DNA of 41,885 bases from Atopobiaceae bacterium (GTDB lineage Bacteria > Actinomycetota > Coriobacteriia > Coriobacteriales > Atopobiaceae), in the NCBI GenBank assembly GCA_017513965.1, contig JAFWMI010000280.1:1-41885 (forward strand), written 5' to 3'. Numbering within the stretch: the stretch's first letter is position 1; each line of letters starts with the position of its first letter. Shown here piece by piece: positions 26,696 to 37,125 of the stretch. The notes beneath the pieces are model-generated. The model was not told where the DNA came from. It saw nothing but the letters and a program-made list of their open reading frames with translations, and searched no databases. Made by a program: the position numbers and the translations under genes.

Positions 26696-28777
26696 CTAAG
26701 CAGTGGTCGTGGTCTCACTGCTGCTACTACTGGATGAAGAATCCTCGGTTGCGGTTGTGTCGGAGCTGTCGCCGCCACTCTGGCTGCCACCGCTGTCGGG
26801 GTTTCCACCGCCACCGCTGTCGCCGCTGCCACCTTCATCGGTGCCACCGCCTCCTCCTCCGGAGCCAATGGAAACGCCGATGGTAACGTTGGTGCCGCGA
26901 TCTGCGGTGCCATCCGTGCTTTGCCACACAACGGAGCCTGCGGGGGCCGTGTCGCTCGTTACCTCTTGAATGGTTACGTTGAAGCCAGCGTTATTGAGGG
27001 TGGCCGTTGCGTCTCCGGAGGACATGCCAACCACAGAGGGAACCTGGATCTTGGCTGAGCCCGTGGAAACGGTGAGCACGATTTCGGTACCCTTCTTGGC
27101 GTTGCCTGTTACCGATTGGTAGCAGACGAGGCCGGCACTATACGTCTCGTTTGACTCGGAGTTGACGACTACCGAGAATCCGGCGTCCTGGAGCGTTGCC
27201 GTGGCGTCTGCCTGGGACCAACCTATGACGTTGGGTACCTCAACGGTCTCGCTACCCTTGGAGAGGTGATAGGTGATCGTGTCTCCTGCCTTGGCGGTTG
27301 AGCCTGCCTTGGGGTCTTGGGTCGCCACCTCACCGTTTTCAACATCGTCAGAGAAGACCGAGTCGCCAGTTTGTCCCTTGAGGCCGATCTTGGCCAGCTC
27401 CTTCTCGGCGTCGGAAGGCGTCATCCCCTTAAGATCGGGTACGGTGACGTCTTCTGCGGGTTCCTCGCCCTTGGAGATGACTAGGTTGATTTGTGTGCCC
27501 TCGGGAGCGGACTTGCCGGCATCGGGGTCTTGGTCAACCACCTTGCCCTTTTCCATCTTGCTGGAGTACTGTTCCTTGATGGACCCTTCCCTAAAGTATG
27601 ATGATTGGCGAATCTGTTCGATGGCGTCTTCTTGGGTGAGGCCAATGAGGTTTGGCACCGCACGGGCGCCCGTCCTGCCCATGAGCAAGAATGCGGCAAT
27701 TGCTATGCCGGCGATTACGAGGATGCACGCCACGGCGCCTATGATGATGTTGCGTTTGCGACGGCGGTCGTAGTCCTCCTCGGTTGCGGTCATGGTGCGA
27801 TAGTGCCCTGTGGTCTCGCCGCCAACATGCGCGGGAGTTTGCTCGTTTGTACGACCGATGCGTCCGTTGCCCGAGCCATATTGCGCGCGGTTGGGCAGCG
27901 TGGTCGTCGGTATGCCAGCCTCTGAGCCAATAACCGACGTAGCCTCGTTAACCGCCTGAAGCTTGCCGGCAAGGTAGTCACGCAACACGTGATAGAGCTC
28001 GTCGGCCGTTTGGAAGCGATCCTCGGGACGCTTTTGCATGCACTTGAGAATCACGCCTTCGAGCGCCGGGTCAACGCGCGGGTTTATCTGGCTGGGTGGA
28101 AGTGGCGGCTCGTTAACCTGCTTGAGCGCCACAGAAATGGCGTCGTCACCATCGAACGGCACCTGACCGGTTGCCGCCTCGTACATAACAATGCCCAGCG
28201 AATAGATGTCGGTCGTCGCTCCAAGATCCTTGCCCTGCGTTTGCTCTGGGGATACGTAGTGAGCAGTGCCCAACACGCTGTTGTCGGCAGTAAGATGGCT
28301 GTTCTTTGCGCGAGCAATGCCAAAGTCCATCACCTTGATGTTGCCATCTGGCTGGACCATGATGTTTTGCGGCTTAATGTCGCGATGGATAATGTCGTGA
28401 CGATGAGCGACAGAAAGCGCCTGCGCTATTTGCGAGCCAATTTGAGCGACCTTGCGACAATCAAGTGCGCCATGCTTGCGTATGCCGCTCTTGAGGTCGG
28501 TTCCGCGCAGGTACTCCATGATGATGTAGTACGTGTCGCTGTCCCTGCCCCAATCGTATACCGAGACGATATAGGGGCTTTGCAGTGCTGCGGCAGCCTG
28601 TGCCTCTTGTTTGAATCGTGCCGCAAAGGACTTGTCGTTGGCATACTGAGGCAGCATCGTTTTTATGGCTACCGTACGACCCAGAACGTCGTCAATGCCG
28701 CGGTAGACGATGGCCATTCCACCCGTGCCGATCTTGTCTTGGACGGTATAGCGTCCACCAAGTGTTCTACTCGCCAT
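26696..28777 (-). CDS. pknB: PASTA-domain serine/threonine protein kinase (PknB/StkP/PrkC type)
   Basis: The 693-residue kinase has an N-terminal catalytic domain with GTGGMAIVYRG, K39 (VAIKTM), HRDIKPQN (D133), DFG (151-153) and an activation loop with several Thr. A membrane helix lies at 343-366. Four extracellular PASTA repeats follow (about 373-436, 444-508, 512-574, 577-638), then a Gly/Ser-rich tail. PASTA repeats bind muropeptides or beta-lactams, so the enzyme is expected to sense wall precursors and phosphorylate FHA proteins and the cell-wall machinery. It is last in its operon, 90 bases after the FtsW/PBP stop, with AGGAGCG before the ATG. Confidence 0.96.
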   Translation of the reverse strand: MASRTLGGRYTVQDKIGTGGMAIVYRGIDDVLGRTVAIKTMLPQYANDKSFAARFKQEAQAAAALQSPYIVSVYDWGRDSDTYYIIMEYLRGTDLKSGIRKHGALDCRKVAQIGSQIAQALSVAHRHDIIHRDIKPQNIMVQPDGNIKVMDFGIARAKNSHLTADNSVLGTAHYVSPEQTQGKDLGATTDIYSLGIVMYEAATGQVPFDGDDAISVALKQVNEPPLPPSQINPRVDPALEGVILKCMQKRPEDRFQTADELYHVLRDYLAGKLQAVNEATSVIGSEAGIPTTTLPNRAQYGSGNGRIGRTNEQTPAHVGGETTGHYRTMTATEEDYDRRRKRNIIIGAVACILVIAGIAIAAFLLMGRTGARAVPNLIGLTQEDAIEQIRQSSYFREGSIKEQYSSKMEKGKVVDQDPDAGKSAPEGTQINLVISKGEEPAEDVTVPDLKGMTPSDAEKELAKIGLKGQTGDSVFSDDVENGEVATQDPKAGSTAKAGDTITYHLSKGSETVEVPNVIGWSQADATATLQDAGFSVVVNSESNETYSAGLVCYQSVTGNAKKGTEIVLTVSTGSAKIQVPSVVGMSSGDATATLNNAGFNVTIQEVTSDTAPAGSVVWQSTDGTADRGTNVTIGVSIGSGGGGGGTDEGGSGDSGGGGNPDSGGSQSGGDSSDTTATEDSSSSSSSSETTTTA

Positions 28778-28867
28778 CTGCGCTCCTATCCTCAGCGCGG
28801 TTTGCTGCCCGCGCGCACCTTACCTTACAACTCGTCCTCAAGTCTGCCCGCTGTTGCATGTTCGTTC

Positions 28868-31732
28868 TCATGAGGCCGCCCCCATTGCCTGGATGTTCAG
28901 ACACTGCCCCAACACAAGGCCTGCCACCGTGGCGGCATATCCCTGAACATCCTCTCCGTTGCCCTCAATGCACACCGAAATGGCGAGGGTCGGGTTGTCG
29001 TAGGGGGCAAATCCCACAAACAGGGAGTTCGACGAGTCGTTGCCCACCTGAGCTGTACCAGTTTTGCCGGCCACTCGGTAGCCGTCTACGTTGGCGCCTG
29101 CGCCCGTGCCGCTCGAAACGACCTCGAGCATTGCCTCGCCTACCTTTGCCGCAGTCCCGCTGCTAATGGCTCTTCCCAGCGAGCGTGGTGTGGTAGACGC
29201 TACGGTGGCCCCCTCAGGTGAGAGTACATGATCGACCACGTATGGATTCATTACGGTGCCGTTGTTGGCAATCGCCGCTGCCATTACGGCGTTTTGCATA
29301 ACCGTGGTTTGTGGCCCTGCGGGGCTCTTGTGCTCGCCCACGGGCTGGCCGCATGCGGCCCATGCCGTCTCCCAAGTGGTCATCTCGTTCGGGTCGGGCA
29401 TGAGTGACGCCGTGCAAATGAAGTCTTGGCCCAGCGGGTGATCGTAACCAAAGGCATCGGAATAACGCACCAGGTCGTGGCCCCCAATCTCAACGCCCAG
29501 TTGGCCAAACGCCACGTTTGCGGAGTACATGAGCGCGGTCTTGAGGTCCAGGTTGCCATACTCGGCGTCGTGATCGTTAGAGACCACCTGTCCGCCAATG
29601 TCCATGGAAGCCGGCGCGTCGAACTTGGAGTCCAAAGAAGCCTTGCCCGTGTCCAGAGCGGTGGCAAGCGTAATGAGCTTAAAGGTCGAGCCGGGCGTGT
29701 AGAGCTGCACGGTACGATCTACCAACGGACTTGCGCCCTCTGGGCTGTTCTCTATTACGTCGCCAATGTTGTCGAGGGGGTATGTTGGGTTGGACGCCTT
29801 GGCGAGCACGGCACCCGTTGACGGGTCGAGCACGACGATAGCGCCCTGCAATCCGTCGAGCGCCGCTTCGGCCGCACGCTGCATTTGGTAGTTGAGCGTA
29901 AGGACCACAGAAGCGCCGGGCGTCTGCACTCCAGCCAAGGAGTAGAGGGCGTTTTGCCAGTTTGAGTAGTTGGAACTGCCGCGAAGCGCGTCGTTCATGC
30001 GTGATTCTATGCCCGTGGCGCCATAGCGCGTGGAGAGGTAGCCAACGGTATGCGCGGCGACGCTGCCGTTGGGATATACCCTCGTATAGGTGCCGTCCTC
30101 CTGCTGCACGCTCTCGGCGAGCGTTTGACCGTCGGAGGTGCTAATGGCGCCGCGTTGTACGTATGCGCTGCGAGCAATGGTGTGGTTGTTGTTGGGCATC
30201 TGCCGCAGCTGCGATGCGTTGACCACCTGAATGAACGTGAGGTTGGCGATGAGGGCCGCAAACAGGAACGTGTACGTAGTGATGAGTGCCACGAGACGAT
30301 TTCCCAAGGCCACGCGACCCAGCACGCCAGACTCAGGCGTGTCGAGGCCAAATCGCCCACGCACGTTGCCACCATGGGCGACGGCGGCGACCTTAAGCTC
30401 CTCGTCGGTTGGACCGGGAACCTGACCGCCCGAAACGGTGGTAAGGCTTGCCAACATGGAGCCCCTGCCCGTTCCCTCGTCTCCCGTACGCAGTAGCAGG
30501 CCCACGATGATAAAGCTCGCAAGGAGTGAGCTACCGCCCTGACTCATAAAGGGCAACGTGACGCCCGTGAGGGGAAGTAGCCGCGTGGTGCCGCCCACAA
30601 TGAGGAACGCTTGGAACGCGATGGCGGTGGTAAGGCCAACGGCGGTAAAGGCCGACATGTCGGACTTTGCGCGTGCGGCCGTGGCAAACCCTCGCACGGC
30701 AAACACCATATACAGGATGAGTACGGCCGCGCCACCCAGCAGGCCCATCTCTTCGCCAACGGCAGAGAAGATGAAGTCGGACTCCACAACGGGAATGAGC
30801 GTGGGCATACCCTTGCCAATGCCGGCGCCCACAAGATCGCCGTCGGCGAGCGAGTAGAGCGACTGAATGAGCTGGTACCCACCATCGGGATTGGCAAAGG
30901 GATTGAGCCAAATCTGAATACGGTTTTGGACGTGAGAGAACGCAAGGTAGCACAGGATGCCGCCTGCAAGCAGCATCAGGCAAGAGACGATCACGTAACT
31001 TACCCGGCCCGTCGCCACATAGAGCATCACTACGAGGAAGGTGAAGAAGAGCAATGCGCTGCCCAGGTCGCGCTCAAAGGTAACCACGGCTAGGCTTACA
31101 CCCCACATCGCAAACAGGGGGAGGAGCATGCGTGGCTTGGGAAGTGCGAGCGGTCCAATGCTCTTGGTCGAAGCCGAGAGCAGCTCGCGGTTCTCGGAAA
31201 GATACGCCGCTAGGAACAGAATGATGAGCACCTTGGCCAACTCGCCCGGCTGGAACGAGAAGGGGCCAATGGAAAGCCAAAGCCTCGATCCGCCGTGCTC
31301 GGTACCTATGATCATGGGAAGTATGAGCAGTACGATGCCTGCTACGCCAAGCGTGTACTTGTATGATGCCAAGTCGTCCAGATTGCGTACCACGACGAGT
31401 ACGGCAACCATGGCGGCAATCGAGATGAACAGCCAGAGCACCTGATTGACGGCGAGCTCTGGCTTGAGGCGCGTTACAAACGCAATGCCTATGCCCGAGA
31501 GCACAAACGTAATCGGCAGGATGACTGGATCCGCGCCAGGGGCGAGGAACCGAATCGCCACATGTGCCACGGCAAAGGCAGCAAATAGGCCTATGGGCAC
31601 GGCAAGCGACGCAACGGTGAGCTCAACGTTCATGTTCATCATGTACATGGCGTAGATGAGCAGTACGGGGAGTGCGCCGGCACAGAGTAACAGCAACTCA
31701 GTCGTGCGTCGTGTCATGGACAAGGCGGCCAC
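28868..31732 (-). CDS. FtsW/RodA glycosyltransferase fused to a class B penicillin-binding protein
   Basis: The 954-residue protein joins two cell-wall enzymes. Residues about 5-440 are a SEDS polymerase with about ten helices, [10 protein letters not shown] and [10 protein letters not shown], which carries the conserved Asp. After a linker and one extra helix, residues about 480-954 are a class B transpeptidase with STFK (S682), SAN (S737) and KTGT (K890). It should polymerise glycan strands and crosslink them. In mycobacteria these are separate rodA and pbpA genes. The start is GTG 31732, one base after the PP2C stop, because AGGTGAG lies just upstream; ATG 31717 is an alternative. An open frame of 47 codons further back is not coding. 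Confidence 0.93.
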   Translation of the reverse strand: MAALSMTRRTTELLLLCAGALPVLLIYAMYMMNMNVELTVASLAVPIGLFAAFAVAHVAIRFLAPGADPVILPITFVLSGIGIAFVTRLKPELAVNQVLWLFISIAAMVAVLVVVRNLDDLASYKYTLGVAGIVLLILPMIIGTEHGGSRLWLSIGPFSFQPGELAKVLIILFLAAYLSENRELLSASTKSIGPLALPKPRMLLPLFAMWGVSLAVVTFERDLGSALLFFTFLVVMLYVATGRVSYVIVSCLMLLAGGILCYLAFSHVQNRIQIWLNPFANPDGGYQLIQSLYSLADGDLVGAGIGKGMPTLIPVVESDFIFSAVGEEMGLLGGAAVLILYMVFAVRGFATAARAKSDMSAFTAVGLTTAIAFQAFLIVGGTTRLLPLTGVTLPFMSQGGSSLLASFIIVGLLLRTGDEGTGRGSMLASLTTVSGGQVPGPTDEELKVAAVAHGGNVRGRFGLDTPESGVLGRVALGNRLVALITTYTFLFAALIANLTFIQVVNASQLRQMPNNNHTIARSAYVQRGAISTSDGQTLAESVQQEDGTYTRVYPNGSVAAHTVGYLSTRYGATGIESRMNDALRGSSNYSNWQNALYSLAGVQTPGASVVLTLNYQMQRAAEAALDGLQGAIVVLDPSTGAVLAKASNPTYPLDNIGDVIENSPEGASPLVDRTVQLYTPGSTFKLITLATALDTGKASLDSKFDAPASMDIGGQVVSNDHDAEYGNLDLKTALMYSANVAFGQLGVEIGGHDLVRYSDAFGYDHPLGQDFICTASLMPDPNEMTTWETAWAACGQPVGEHKSPAGPQTTVMQNAVMAAAIANNGTVMNPYVVDHVLSPEGATVASTTPRSLGRAISSGTAAKVGEAMLEVVSSGTGAGANVDGYRVAGKTGTAQVGNDSSNSLFVGFAPYDNPTLAISVCIEGNGEDVQGYAATVAGLVLGQCLNIQAMGAAS

Positions 31733-31733
31733 G

Positions 31734-33122
31734 TTACTCACCTGCCTCGCTATAGACGCCAGCCGTGGCTTGGGCAGCGGCCTCGCGCTCCGCGCGCTCT
31801 GCAGCCAGTCTGCCCGTCTCCTTGGCGGCGTCGGGGATGGCGTCGCCCGTTTCGTTGGCGGCGGCCTCGGCACTCTTGTTGTTAGTATTCTGCTGACTGG
31901 AGTCCGCTGCGGACTTCGTTGCTTCGGCTGTTTGCGCTGCCTTTGTTTTCTCGGCGTCGATCTGGTCGCGATAGTTCTCTATTATGTCGCGGCCCTCTTC
32001 CTCGCTGGCAACGATGATGCCCTCTTCGAGTTGGTGCTGCAGGGCTTCGGAGAGGTCCGAGACCTCCACGGCCGATTTGCTGGCAATGATATGCAGGGGT
32101 ACGCCAAAAAACTCGTCGCGTACGCCATGATATACCGCGACGGTTTGGTCGTCTTGGTTAATGCCCACATACCAAGACCCTCGCAGCAAGCCAACAAGCA
32201 CGACGCCAACCATGAGCAAGACCGCAGCCGCGATGATAACCCATGTGCGCAATCGTTTTAGACGTTGCGCACGGTGCAGGCTGGCAAGTCCGTCGTCAGT
32301 TACGTCGACAACCACTACCGTTACGTTGTCGTGCCCACCAGAGGTGAGCGCGGCCGAAACGAGGGTATCTGCTGCGGCTTGAGGCGTGACGCTCGAAACG
32401 GCAAGCTCCTCAATGTCCTTGTCGGGCACCATGCTCGAGAGGCCATCCGAGCAAATTATGATGCGGTCTCCGGAGGAAACGTCAAGCGTAAAGTGGTCCG
32501 CATACATGTCTGGATCGGACCCAAGCGCACGTGTGATGATGGAGCGGGAGGGGTGCACGCGCGCCTCGTCTGCGGTTATCTCGCCGGCGTCGACGAGCTC
32601 CTCAACATAGCTGTGGTCGTGTGTTATACGCACGAGTGTACCCCCATGCAAGAGGTACACGCGCGAATCGCCCACGTGAGCAACCGACATGCGATTGTCC
32701 TCGATGAGCACGCATGTGGCGGTGCAGCCCATGCCAGGCTTGCCGGCCCCGTTGAGGGACCCCTCCAATACCGCCGCATTGGCCGCCTCCACAGCCACGC
32801 CAAGCAGGATGTCGTCTGCGTGCTTTGGCGCCTGCTGGGCGATGGTGCGTACGGCAATGCCGCTCGCCACCTCACCGGCCGCATGTCCACCCATGCCGTC
32901 ACACACCACGAACAGCGGTGCCTCTATGAGGAACGAGTCCTCGTTGTGACCGCGCACAAGACCAACGTCGGACCGTGCGCCCCACGAAAGGCGCTCGGTT
33001 GACCCTGTCTGCGTATCCGAGCCTGCCCGGTTGTCTACGGGCATCTCGTTGCGACCAGGTGCATTAACCGCGTTGACCGGTTCTGTAGCGTGCTGCTCCC
33101 GAGCGGTAGATTCTTGTGTCAT
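31734..33122 (-). CDS. pstP: Membrane-bound PP2C-family Ser/Thr phosphatase (PstP/PrpC type)
   Basis: The 462-residue protein has an N-terminal Asn/Gln/Glu-rich extension (1-45) and then a PP2C domain (46-275) with RGHNEDS (57-63), [11 protein letters not shown] (D75, G76) and [12 protein letters not shown], the metal-binding aspartates of the family. A membrane helix lies at about 291-313. The C-terminal region, outside the cell, ends in an Ala/Glu/Thr-rich segment (about 380-462) of low complexity. It should reverse phosphorylation by the kinases of the operon. Its start overlaps the upstream FHA gene's stop by four bases (33119-33122). The long extracytoplasmic tail is a possible wall contact. 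Confidence 0.95.
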   Translation of the reverse strand: MTQESTAREQHATEPVNAVNAPGRNEMPVDNRAGSDTQTGSTERLSWGARSDVGLVRGHNEDSFLIEAPLFVVCDGMGGHAAGEVASGIAVRTIAQQAPKHADDILLGVAVEAANAAVLEGSLNGAGKPGMGCTATCVLIEDNRMSVAHVGDSRVYLLHGGTLVRITHDHSYVEELVDAGEITADEARVHPSRSIITRALGSDPDMYADHFTLDVSSGDRIIICSDGLSSMVPDKDIEELAVSSVTPQAAADTLVSAALTSGGHDNVTVVVVDVTDDGLASLHRAQRLKRLRTWVIIAAAVLLMVGVVLVGLLRGSWYVGINQDDQTVAVYHGVRDEFFGVPLHIIASKSAVEVSDLSEALQHQLEEGIIVASEEEGRDIIENYRDQIDAEKTKAAQTAEATKSAADSSQQNTNNKSAEAAANETGDAIPDAAKETGRLAAERAEREAAAQATAGVYSEAGE

Positions 33123-33532
33123 CGTCTACTCACCCGCATGATGGTGTCACCAATCTGTACTTCGTCCGTGTCTCGCAGCGTTACTGGCTGACCAATGAGG
33201 TGTCCGTTGACTAGGGTTCCGTTAGTGGAGCCCAGGTCCTCCAAGACGAGTGCGGGACCCTGCAGCGTAAAGCGTGCGTGCGTGGCCGAGACAAACGGCT
33301 CGTCCACCACAACATCCGATGAGGGTGAGCGTCCCACGACCACAGGACCAAGTATGTCGACGTGTAGGCCGCGCAACAGCTTAGAGCCCTTCTCAACGTC
33401 GATTGCCCAGATAGCGGCGTCTCTTCTTTGGCCGCGCACAAGGCCAATGCCCGAGCGCATTGCCGCATAAAGAAACAGGTACAACAGGGCAATGAGAAGA
33501 ATGCGACCCGCAAATAGAACGAGGTCGATCAT
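33119..33532 (-). CDS. fhaB: FHA-domain membrane protein (FhaB/FipA-like)
   Basis: The 137-residue protein has an N-terminal membrane helix (about 4-24) and a C-terminal FHA domain with GRSPSSDVVV, SATHARF and STNGTLVNG, the residues that bind phosphothreonine. In mycobacteria FhaB (FipA) sits between fhaA and pstP, joins cell-wall proteins and is a kinase substrate, and the same position here supports that assignment. The stop of the FhaA-like gene lies one base upstream of its ATG, and its own stop overlaps the phosphatase start, so translation is tightly coupled through the operon. Confidence 0.93.
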   Translation of the reverse strand: MIDLVLFAGRILLIALLYLFLYAAMRSGIGLVRGQRRDAAIWAIDVEKGSKLLRGLHVDILGPVVVGRSPSSDVVVDEPFVSATHARFTLQGPALVLEDLGSTNGTLVNGHLIGQPVTLRDTDEVQIGDTIMRVSRR

Positions 33533-33533
33533 G

Positions 33534-34664
33534 CTATCCCGCCCTGAACTCTAGGTTCACGAGGCCAATAGTGAGCACATCGCCCTCGTGTAGCGCCGCC
33601 GAGCGTACCTCTACGTCGTTTACGAGCGTTCCGTTTGTTGAGTGAAGGTCGTTGATGCGCCAGCCACCATCGGTGAACACGAGCTCGGCATGACGACGCG
33701 ATACGTTGGGGTCGCGCAGGGCAACGCCGCCTGGAGTGCGCTCGCGGCCGATGAGTGCGTGGGCGCTGGTTATGGCAAACGTTTGTCCTGAGCCAAGGTC
33801 TATGAGCGTGCAGCTTGGCGTTTGGGCAGGTGCTGGCGCGGGGATCTCAACGACGGGCGCGGGCTCCGGCTCGGGCTCCGGCGCGGGCTCGAACACGGGT
33901 GTCGACAGGGGATCCGGCTCGGGCTCGAATGTAGGCTCGAATACGGGCTCAGGCTCGGGCTCCGGCTCAAGCTCCGGTACAAAACTGGGCTCGGGAATGA
34001 GTTCCTCATCTGGCTCTGGGGCAAACGCAAAGTCGGGCTCGTCGACGTCGTCAACGTATTCATCGATTTCGTCGGCCTCCACAGGGCGCTCGTCCGCAAG
34101 TGGATCGTAGTCCGTGCTAGGCGCCTCGGAGAACGAGTCCATGCTGGGCACATAGCCAACTTCGTGAGCGACGGGTGCCGGCTCATCATCGTGTACGGGG
34201 ACTGAGCTGGGCACAAACTCGTCTACGGCAAAGTTGTCTTGAGGGGGTGTGATACCCAAGAAGGCATTTTCCTCATCGCGCAGCCTTGCGAGTGTGCGCG
34301 GATCTATGTTCTCGGCGAAGACAGAAAATCTGCCGCCGCGCAATGCCGGATCAACCATGAAGCGTACCAGTGGCTTGCCCACAAAGGTGTATCCACGCTT
34401 CTTTGCCTGCGCCTCAACCAGTTGGGATATCTCTTCGGTAAGATCTATGTAGAGAGGACGCATTACGGCGTCGTCCTTGGCAGAGATCAAAATCGTGTAG
34501 AGCGCCGGTGCTGTGTCCACGCCATCGATTACAAAGGTCTCGTCTTCCATCTCGCGCACGGCACGCTTTGCCAGGCGTTTGAAGGAGAAGGGCATCCGAT
34601 GTCCGGGGGCGCCCTCAAGGAAGATGGCGCTTACACGTTGCTCGAAAATGGTTAGCACGTTCAT
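33534..34664 (-). CDS. fhaA: FhaA-like protein (DUF3662 plus FHA domain)
   Basis: The 376-residue protein has an N-terminal DUF3662 domain (about 1-125, [27 protein letters not shown]). A long acidic linker follows, with Pro-Glu repeats (about 210-275, [11 protein letters not shown] type). A C-terminal FHA domain (about 285-376) has [18 protein letters not shown] and STNGTLVND. Mycobacterial FhaA binds phosphorylated MviN and has roles in peptidoglycan control. The Pro-Glu linker is unusually regular and probably extended. Its start overlaps the stop of the upstream kinase by four bases (34661-34664). Confidence 0.95.
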   Translation of the reverse strand: MNVLTIFEQRVSAIFLEGAPGHRMPFSFKRLAKRAVREMEDETFVIDGVDTAPALYTILISAKDDAVMRPLYIDLTEEISQLVEAQAKKRGYTFVGKPLVRFMVDPALRGGRFSVFAENIDPRTLARLRDEENAFLGITPPQDNFAVDEFVPSSVPVHDDEPAPVAHEVGYVPSMDSFSEAPSTDYDPLADERPVEADEIDEYVDDVDEPDFAFAPEPDEELIPEPSFVPELEPEPEPEPVFEPTFEPEPDPLSTPVFEPAPEPEPEPAPVVEIPAPAPAQTPSCTLIDLGSGQTFAITSAHALIGRERTPGGVALRDPNVSRRHAELVFTDGGWRINDLHSTNGTLVNDVEVRSAALHEGDVLTIGLVNLEFRAG

Positions 34665-36412
34665 ATTCTTTCATCACCCTCCAAGTAGTAGGCACTCCCG
34701 CCCGTGAGGATCGTCACAATGCATAGGGTAGCACCTAAGCTTAGCGCAACGCCCAATGCGGGTCCGTCGAAAGACGATGCAATGCTGGCATTTTCCATGT
34801 GTGCACACGCAAAGAGCGAACCGACCAATACTAAAAGGGCCATAATTTGACCCACGGCACCACGAACCGTTCCTCCGCGACCACCAATTACCGCACATAG
34901 CATGGCTGCCAAACCGCATGCACCAATGGCAACCCATGAGGTGGGCATGGCGAGCATGCTTCCTGCGGTTGCGGCAAGCGACTCGGCCTCGAATCCTTGC
35001 TCAAGCCCAATGTGGAACAGCATCCACATGAGCCAGCTGGCGGCTCCCGTAAAAAACGCGGCACACGCGCCCATGGAGTAGCCCGCCAGCGCCACGCCGG
35101 CATAGGGGGAGCCCAGGCAACTGGGGAGGAGCAGGGCCACGCTACCCAGTTTGTAGCGCCTACCTGCAAGTATCCACCAGGCTATACCCTCAATGCCCAC
35201 GAGCAGCGCCAGAGGTACGGCTATGTGGGACGGCTGTGTGCAGATTGCAGCCACCAAAGCCGTAATGCCAAGCGCCCCGCCAAGGGGTGGCCATGCAATG
35301 CTGGCGGCTGCCACGCCGACCACGCCAAAGGCCAGCGCATTGGTGGATCCGGGAAACAGGAGGGGAAGCACCACAAACGCTGCCCATCCTGCGGTTGCTG
35401 CGGCAAGCAGCCGGGTGATTAGGTCGCCGAGCCAGGGGAAGCGCTTGTGGAGTGGAACCTGCAAACGTCCCCAGTCATCCGCGAGGTTGGGTTCCTCGTT
35501 TTCGTCCGTTTGGGTGAGCAGGTCTTCCAGCGAATCCTTTCCATCTTGTGTGTCGCCGAGCGCGCGGACAATGTTACGGGCAAACGTCTCGACAGTAGCC
35601 ATGCGTGCCGCGGGCACGGGATCCAGAGCCTGCAAGAGGGTCTCTTCCACAATGCCCGCAAGAGCCGGCTCAACGCGAGAAAGCGTGGGCGAGGGCCCAC
35701 GTTGCATGAGTCTAAGAGAATCCTCGGGTGTGGACGCAGCGTAGGGGCATGTACCAGTGAGGGCCTCCCACACCACGACGGCGAACGCGAACACATCGGT
35801 GCGCTCGTCCACATAGTCCCCTTCGATTTGTTCGGGCGGCATGTAGCCTATGGTTCCGCCCCGCGCTCCGCCATAGCCGGCGGCAGAGGCGAGAGAGGCC
35901 ATGCCAAAGTCGCCGAGCTTTACCGTGCCCGATCGGTCTATGAGGATGTTGGCGGGTTTAATGTCCAAATGCAGCACGCCATTCTCGTGGGCGTAGGCGA
36001 GGGCCGAAGCCACGGAATCGATGAGATGCGCACACTCGTCGAACGTGAGGACGCCGCCCTCCACGCGCGAGAGAATCTCGGCAAGGCTCAAACCGTCCAC
36101 ATACTCCATGACTAGATATGAGTAGCGACTATCGCTCTCGAAGTCGTACATGCGTACGATGTTGGGGTGTGCGAGCAAGCTAGAGGTACGCGCCTCAGCC
36201 AGCGCCTCGTCCACGGTAGATGCACTTGCGGGGGAGTCTTCGTCAAAGCGCAAGGGCATGCGCTTGATGGCCACGCGACGCTGCAAACGGGAATCCCAGC
36301 AAACGTGTACCGCACCAAAACCGCCGGTCTCGTTTGTCTCGAGAATGCGGTAACGGCCGAGCATAACCTCTTCTGGGGTATGGCCCCATTGCGTGTGAGC
36401 GGCTGTTTGCAC
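34661..36412 (-). CDS. Ser/Thr protein kinase with C-terminal polytopic membrane domain
   Basis: The 583-residue kinase has a catalytic domain at about 19-280 with GGFGAVHV, K50 (VAIKRM), HLDIKPAN (D150), DFG (168-170) and an APE-like MPPEQ. After an acidic linker there are about ten hydrophobic helices (about 325-575), so its output or sensing domain is a polytopic membrane region rather than PASTA repeats. It heads the operon of wall-control genes. The chosen start is GTG at 36412, preceded by AAAGGA; ATG candidates at 36457 and 36460 lack ribosome sites, and the frame is open to 36550, into a repeat. The membrane domain is not recognised. Confidence 0.88.
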   Translation of the reverse strand: MQTAAHTQWGHTPEEVMLGRYRILETNETGGFGAVHVCWDSRLQRRVAIKRMPLRFDEDSPASASTVDEALAEARTSSLLAHPNIVRMYDFESDSRYSYLVMEYVDGLSLAEILSRVEGGVLTFDECAHLIDSVASALAYAHENGVLHLDIKPANILIDRSGTVKLGDFGMASLASAAGYGGARGGTIGYMPPEQIEGDYVDERTDVFAFAVVVWEALTGTCPYAASTPEDSLRLMQRGPSPTLSRVEPALAGIVEETLLQALDPVPAARMATVETFARNIVRALGDTQDGKDSLEDLLTQTDENEEPNLADDWGRLQVPLHKRFPWLGDLITRLLAAATAGWAAFVVLPLLFPGSTNALAFGVVGVAAASIAWPPLGGALGITALVAAICTQPSHIAVPLALLVGIEGIAWWILAGRRYKLGSVALLLPSCLGSPYAGVALAGYSMGACAAFFTGAASWLMWMLFHIGLEQGFEAESLAATAGSMLAMPTSWVAIGACGLAAMLCAVIGGRGGTVRGAVGQIMALLVLVGSLFACAHMENASIASSFDGPALGVALSLGATLCIVTILTGGSAYYLEGDERI

Positions 36413-36516
36413 GAGAGTCCTTTGTTCGTTTGAGCTGTGTTTTGGTCTGTGCGGCATCATTGTACCGCTTTGCGTGTTTTGTTTGGGTGGGAAATGGGCT
36501 GAGCTGAAATCGTTGT

Positions 36517-36546
36517 AACCAAAGAGGGACAGTCCCCAAATGGTTT
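36517..36546. repeat. GGGACAGTCCC-type repeat in the leader of the kinase operon
   Basis: AACCAAAGAGGGACAGTCCC continues to AAATGGTTT. It is the same extended element as at 11177-11203, in reverse orientation. It sits about 100 bases before the kinase start. Confidence 0.85.
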
Positions 36547-36558
36547 GCAAAAAAGTGC

Positions 36559-36588
36559 TTGAAATCGATGAGGAGGGTGTAGTAGTAT
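36559..36588 (+). promoter_or_regulatory. Probable promoter of tRNA-Leu
   Basis: TTGAAA (36559-36564), an 18-base spacer and TAGTAT (36583-36588) lie 11 bases before the tRNA. The -35 box matches five of six positions and the -10 box four of six. Confidence 0.45.
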
Positions 36589-36599
36589 TTAAAACCTAC

Positions 36600-36686
36600 G
36601 CGGGCGTGGCGGAATTGGCAGACGCGTACGGTTCAGGTCCGTATGGGGGCAACCCCGTGAAGGTTCAAGTCCTTTCGCCCGCACCA
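36600..36686 (+). tRNA. tRNA-Leu (anticodon CAG)
   Basis: The 87-base type II tRNA has acceptor stem GCGGGCG/CGCCCGC, anticodon stem TACGG/CCGTA around TTCAGGT (anticodon CAG, reading CUG), a long variable arm GGGGGCAACCCC, T loop TTCAAGT, discriminator A and encoded CCA. Confidence 0.96.
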
Positions 36687-36697
36687 TCGATTATGAG

Positions 36698-36725
36698 CGA
36701 CCTTGCAGCTGCAGGGTCGTTTTTA
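36698..36725 (+). terminator. Terminator of tRNA-Leu
   Basis: Stem CGACCTTGC/GCAGGGTCG (one G-T pair) with loop AGCT is followed by TTTTT. It begins 12 bases after the tRNA. Confidence 0.82.
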
Positions 36726-36835
36726 ATGCTGCGAAAGCGGCCTTTGAAGTAAATTGACGCCTTGCATATCAACAGAATCGAGGCGCTTTTGCGTCTGGCA
36801 TCGCATGTGCCCAGCTGTCTGGTATGCTGTTTAAG

Positions 36836-37078
36836 TATAATACCAGCTAGAAAGGGTGTAGTCTAGCGAACTCCGGACCGCGTATTGGGCACGTGCGACG
36901 ATAGAGCGCGCGAAATGCGCACGTGCCCAGTAAGTGACCGTGGAGCTGTTTGATCCGGGCGTATTCGCCAAACGGGAGTTCCGCAGAGGGTCGGTTCGAC
37001 TCCATTCGGGAGCCCGGCGACCGATTCGTCTGTGCTCGCGGGGATTGTCCAAAGAGAAAAGCCCCCGCGGGCATTTTT
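36836..37078 (+). ncRNA. Candidate structured RNA with its own promoter and terminator
   Basis: A consensus TATAAT (36836-36841) is flanked by inverted CTGGTAT (36819-36825) and ATACCAG (36840-36846). About 185 bases later comes a terminator, an 11-bp stem (37033-37043 with 37063-37073) followed by TTTTT. The span between can fold: an 11-bp stem pairs 36887-36897 with 36918-36928; GGAGCT (36942-36947) pairs with AGTTCC (36977-36982) around an inner GGCG/CGCC hairpin; TCGGT and ACCGA enclose a CTCC/GGAG hairpin. No protein of note is encoded. No match to RNase P, SRP or tmRNA hallmarks was seen; a 6S-like RNA or a leader of the next gene remain possible. The rest of the 36687-37125 gap holds only the tRNA terminator and a weak CGCCT/AGGCG hairpin near 36760. 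Confidence 0.5.
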
Positions 37079-37125
37079 CGCGTACTATGGGCATGACAAA
37101 AACGACGGCTTGTGGAGCGTGACCT

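Noticed and set aside
33381..34200. Plus-strand Gly/Ser-rich open frames opposite fhaA
   Set aside because: They mirror the Pro-Glu repeats of the real minus-strand gene and have no start signals.
36985..37015. tRNA-like T arm (GGTTCGACTCC) suggesting tRNA-Sec or tmRNA
   Set aside because: The flanking bases do not form the required 5-bp T stem, no acceptor stem or CCA is present, and the segment pairs better with other parts of the same transcript.
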